Source: Prevotella sp. E13-17
Lineage (GTDB): Bacteria > Bacteroidota > Bacteroidia > Bacteroidales > Bacteroidaceae
Direction of reading: 5' to 3'
Assembly (NCBI RefSeq): GCF_022024035.1
Contig: NZ_CP091787.1
Span: forward strand, 2,480,001 to 2,544,000
DNA length: 64,000 bases
Below, one piece after another: positions 62,239 through 64,000 of the stretch. The translations under genes were made by a program, and so were the position numbers. The notes below the pieces were generated by a model, which did not search any database, had not been told where the DNA came from, and saw only the letters and a list, made by a program, of their open reading frames with translations. Every line of letters begins with the position of its first letter. The first letter of the stretch is position 1.

Positions 62239-62246
62239 CAAAGGTA
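62239..62246 (-). promoter_or_regulatory. -7 element for mfd
   Basis: TACCTTTG on the minus strand (62246-62239), 15 bases before the mfd ATG. Confidence 0.5.
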
Positions 62247-62292
62247 ACAAAAAAAAATCATAATACATGATGACGTATTCACAAATAATTAG

Positions 62293-62300
62293 TACCTTTG
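62293..62300 (+). promoter_or_regulatory. -7 element for the DPM1-like gene
   Basis: TACCTTTG, 22 bases before the ATG; divergent from the mfd promoter. Confidence 0.55.
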
Positions 62301-62322
62301 CATTATCAAACCATATAAAACT

Positions 62323-63078
62323 ATGAACAAAAGCGACTGTATTGTCATCATCCCCACATACAACGAGAAGGAGAACATCGAAAAGATTATCCGTGCCGTG
62401 TTTGCATTGGAGAAGTGTTTCCACATCTTGATTATTGACGACGGCTCGCCTGATGGCACAGCACAGATTGTCAAGGGACTCATGGACCAGGAGTACAGCG
62501 ACCGTTTGTTCTTGGTTGAGCGCAAAGGCAAATTGGGACTTGGCACTGCCTATATTGCGGGATTCAAGTGGGCACTGCAACACGATTACGACTATGTGTT
62601 CGAAATGGATGCTGACTTCAGCCACGATCCTAACGACCTTCCCCGTCTTTACAGTGCTTGTCACGATGAAGGCTACGATGTGGCCATCGGCTCTCGCTAC
62701 GTCAGCGGAGTTAATGTGGTCAATTGGCCCATGAGCCGTGTGCTGATGAGCTACTTTGCTTCTAAGTATGTGAAGCTGATGACAGGGTTCCCCATCCACG
62801 ACACTACCGCAGGATTCAAGTGCTATAGGCGTCGGGTGTTAGAAACCATTGAACTCGACAAGATTCGCTTCAAAGGCTATGGTTTCCAGATTGAGATGAA
62901 GTTCACAGCCTATAAGATTGGTTTCAAGATAAAAGAGGTTCCCGTTATCTTTGTCAATCGCAAAGAGGGAACCAGCAAGATGTCGGGGGGCATCTTTGGC
63001 GAAGCCTTCTTCGGCGTGATGCGTCTGCGTCTGGATGGTTGGAGACGAAAATACCCCTCATTGCCTGAGACAAAATAA
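62323..63078 (+). CDS. Polyprenol-phosphate mannosyltransferase-like (GT2, DPM1 family)
   Basis: 251 residues. CIVIIPTYNEKENIEKIIRA, ILIIDDGSPDGTAQIVKGL, GTAYIAGFKWALQHDYDYVF and EMDADFSHDPNDLPRLYSAC are the DPM1/GT2 motifs (DAD metal site); HDTTAGFKCYRRRVLETIEL and FVNRKEGTSKMSGGI are typical of polyprenol monophosphomannose synthases. No C-terminal membrane helices, so it is the soluble type. It makes a lipid-linked sugar for periplasmic glycosylation; in Bacteroidota the donor may be mannose or glucose. Confidence 0.9.
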   Translation: MNKSDCIVIIPTYNEKENIEKIIRAVFALEKCFHILIIDDGSPDGTAQIVKGLMDQEYSDRLFLVERKGKLGLGTAYIAGFKWALQHDYDYVFEMDADFSHDPNDLPRLYSACHDEGYDVAIGSRYVSGVNVVNWPMSRVLMSYFASKYVKLMTGFPIHDTTAGFKCYRRRVLETIELDKIRFKGYGFQIEMKFTAYKIGFKIKEVPVIFVNRKEGTSKMSGGIFGEAFFGVMRLRLDGWRRKYPSLPETK

Positions 63079-63442
63079 CAGATTAATTAAAGACATAACA
63101 ACAAGGTTACAAAGACATAATAACCTAGTTTTAAAGACATAATAACAAACGAACATACTTTTTTAATCCCAATTATCGCATCAAGGGAAATAATTGTTTG
63201 TTCGTTTGTTCTTTTAGTCGCTTCGCTTAATGAAAGCGGCATAGCCGAGCTATTATAGCTTTAAAAATGTCTGTTCGTAAAAAAAAAGTATGTTCGTTTG
63301 TTATTATGTCTTTACACCCAGTTATTCTGTCTTTAACAGATGTCTGTTCGTAAAAAAAGTATGTTCGTTTGTTATTATGTCTTTCCCGCAGTTATTATGT
63401 CTTTCCCGCAGTTATTATGTCTTTAAAACCTTGTTAGTATGT
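63079..63442. repeat. GACATAATAAC repeat cluster with inverted arms
   Basis: 364 bases without a gene. The left part has AAAGACATAATAAC copies; the right part has the complement GTTATTATGTCTTT (about six copies) with spacers such as CCCGCA. ACGAACATACTTTTTT and its complement flank an inner palindrome. Same family as 37376-37495. An 18-base word AAAGCGGCATAGCCGAGC (63233-63250) is the complement of 23594-23611. Confidence 0.75.
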
Positions 63443-64000
63443 CTATTGATCGGGGTTTTCCACGTAGCCCTGATATTCTGGCACCAAAGCAGACATCACG
63501 CTGTCGTAAGCCTGGTTCTTTGTTGCCTCGACATTGTCGGGACCCTGCCCCACGGGATAAATAGGCTGATGAATAGTAAGTGTCAAGGGGTGCCAAAGCA
63601 CAAACTTCATGTCGCGCATGCGAGGCATCACATTAAAAGAGCCATTGATAGTGAGTGGCACCACGGGCAACTGTAGCTCGTCGGCCAGAGCAAAAGCGCC
63701 ACGCTTAAACACGCCCATGTGTCCGGTGAACGTACGCGACCCTTCGGGGAACACCGTCAGACTGGTGCCACCTTGAAGTGTAGCACGCGCCTTATCATAC
63801 GTAGCTTTGATTTTCTTTGGCCCACGCTTATCAACAAATATCTGGTGAGACCTCTCGCAGGCATAGCCTACAAAAGGAATATTGCGAAGCTGATACTTCA
63901 TCATCCATTTAAAATTACGATTCAGAAAACCATAAATCAGGAAAATGTCGAAAGCACCTTGATGATTAGCCACAAACACATACGACTGGTCTTTCTCCAG
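63443..64000 (-). CDS. plsC: 1-acyl-sn-glycerol-3-phosphate acyltransferase (partial)
   Basis: Runs off the right edge; 186 codons are visible, frame open to base 64000. VFVANHQGAFDIFLIYGFLN has the NHx4D active site, then GYACERSHQIFVDKRGPKKI, and LTVFPEGSRTFTGHMGVFKR with the FPEGxR substrate site, and LPVVPLTINGSFNVMP. It adds the second acyl chain in phosphatidate synthesis. The N-terminal part, including any membrane helix, is outside the window. Confidence 0.92.
   Translation of the reverse strand: MEKDQSYVFVANHQGAFDIFLIYGFLNRNFKWMMKYQLRNIPFVGYACERSHQIFVDKRGPKKIKATYDKARATLQGGTSLTVFPEGSRTFTGHMGVFKRGAFALADELQLPVVPLTINGSFNVMPRMRDMKFVLWHPLTLTIHQPIYPVGQGPDNVEATKNQAYDSVMSALVPEYQGYVENPDQ

Noticed and set aside
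58684..62799. mfd start upstream of 62223
   Set aside because: The extra 192 codons are antisense to the DPM1-like gene and cross both promoters; the Mfd family start matches the ATG at 62223.
63079..63442. CRISPR array
   Set aside because: Repeats of 14 bases occur at uneven spacing in both orientations with repeated spacers, and no cas gene is near.

Overview
The window reads as a chromosomal segment of a Bacteroidota bacterium, most likely Bacteroidales close to Prevotella/Segatella. The signs are: promoters of the TTTG-N19/20-TAnnTTTG type in front of many genes; few Shine-Dalgarno sites; a UpxY-type antiterminator; a Mfa2/FimB-like lipoprotein; a short hybrid two-component regulator ending in an AraC domain; DUF5689-type OB-fold lipoproteins beside a TonB-dependent receptor; and a TrpB2-type tryptophan synthase. 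No species is claimed.

Region 1 (1-20.2 kb, minus strand) is a polysaccharide locus. gmd, rfbA, rfbD and rfbC supply nucleotide sugars. An AT-rich block follows, with acyltransferases, GT2, GT4, GT8 and GT32 glycosyltransferases, a Wzx flippase, an EpsG-like polymerase, an ATP-grasp ligase, a beta-propeller protein and an unusual ParB-like/nucleotidyltransferase-like protein. nagB and ugd lie upstream. rfbB and fcl are not in the window.

Region 2 (20.4-24.1 kb) has a long UpxY-like protein, more than 1 kb of non-coding repeats, a Mfa2-like lipoprotein and tmRNA (minus strand) with a duplicated 3' end.

Region 3 (24.2-39.6 kb) is a second, Wzx/Wzy-type exopolysaccharide cluster: wza, wzz, wzx, wzy, glycosyltransferases, an acetyltransferase, WbsX, a WcaJ-like initiating transferase, and wzi with a lipoprotein on the other strand. 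wza/wzz and the distal genes are GC-richer than the AT-rich cassette (27.8-35.3 kb) between them. Two roughly 0.9 kb repeats in opposite orientation (21.69-22.57 and 40.91-41.86 kb) bracket the whole cluster.

Region 4 (39.8-64 kb) is mostly housekeeping and envelope genes: a low-complexity secreted protein, a histidine phosphatase, uridine kinase, a likely nucleic-acid acquisition set (secreted EEP nuclease, TonB receptor, two OB-fold lipoproteins, a DNA/RNA endonuclease lipoprotein), rpmE2, glutathione peroxidase, trxB, a sensor-less hybrid regulator, a solute symporter, trpB2, an outer-membrane protein, hsp20, mfd, a DPM1-like glycosyltransferase and a partial plsC.

The strongest unexplained signals are: (a) two copies, exactly 502 bp apart, of a putative short transcription unit with a 6-codon ORF and a compensatorily varied terminator hairpin upstream of the hybrid regulator; (b) the inverted repeats around the exopolysaccharide cluster; (c) dispersed repeats that carry complete promoters; (d) short repeats inserted in frame in rfbC, rfbD, mfd and a lipoprotein signal peptide; and (e) the ParB-like/nucleotidyltransferase-like polysaccharide-locus protein.
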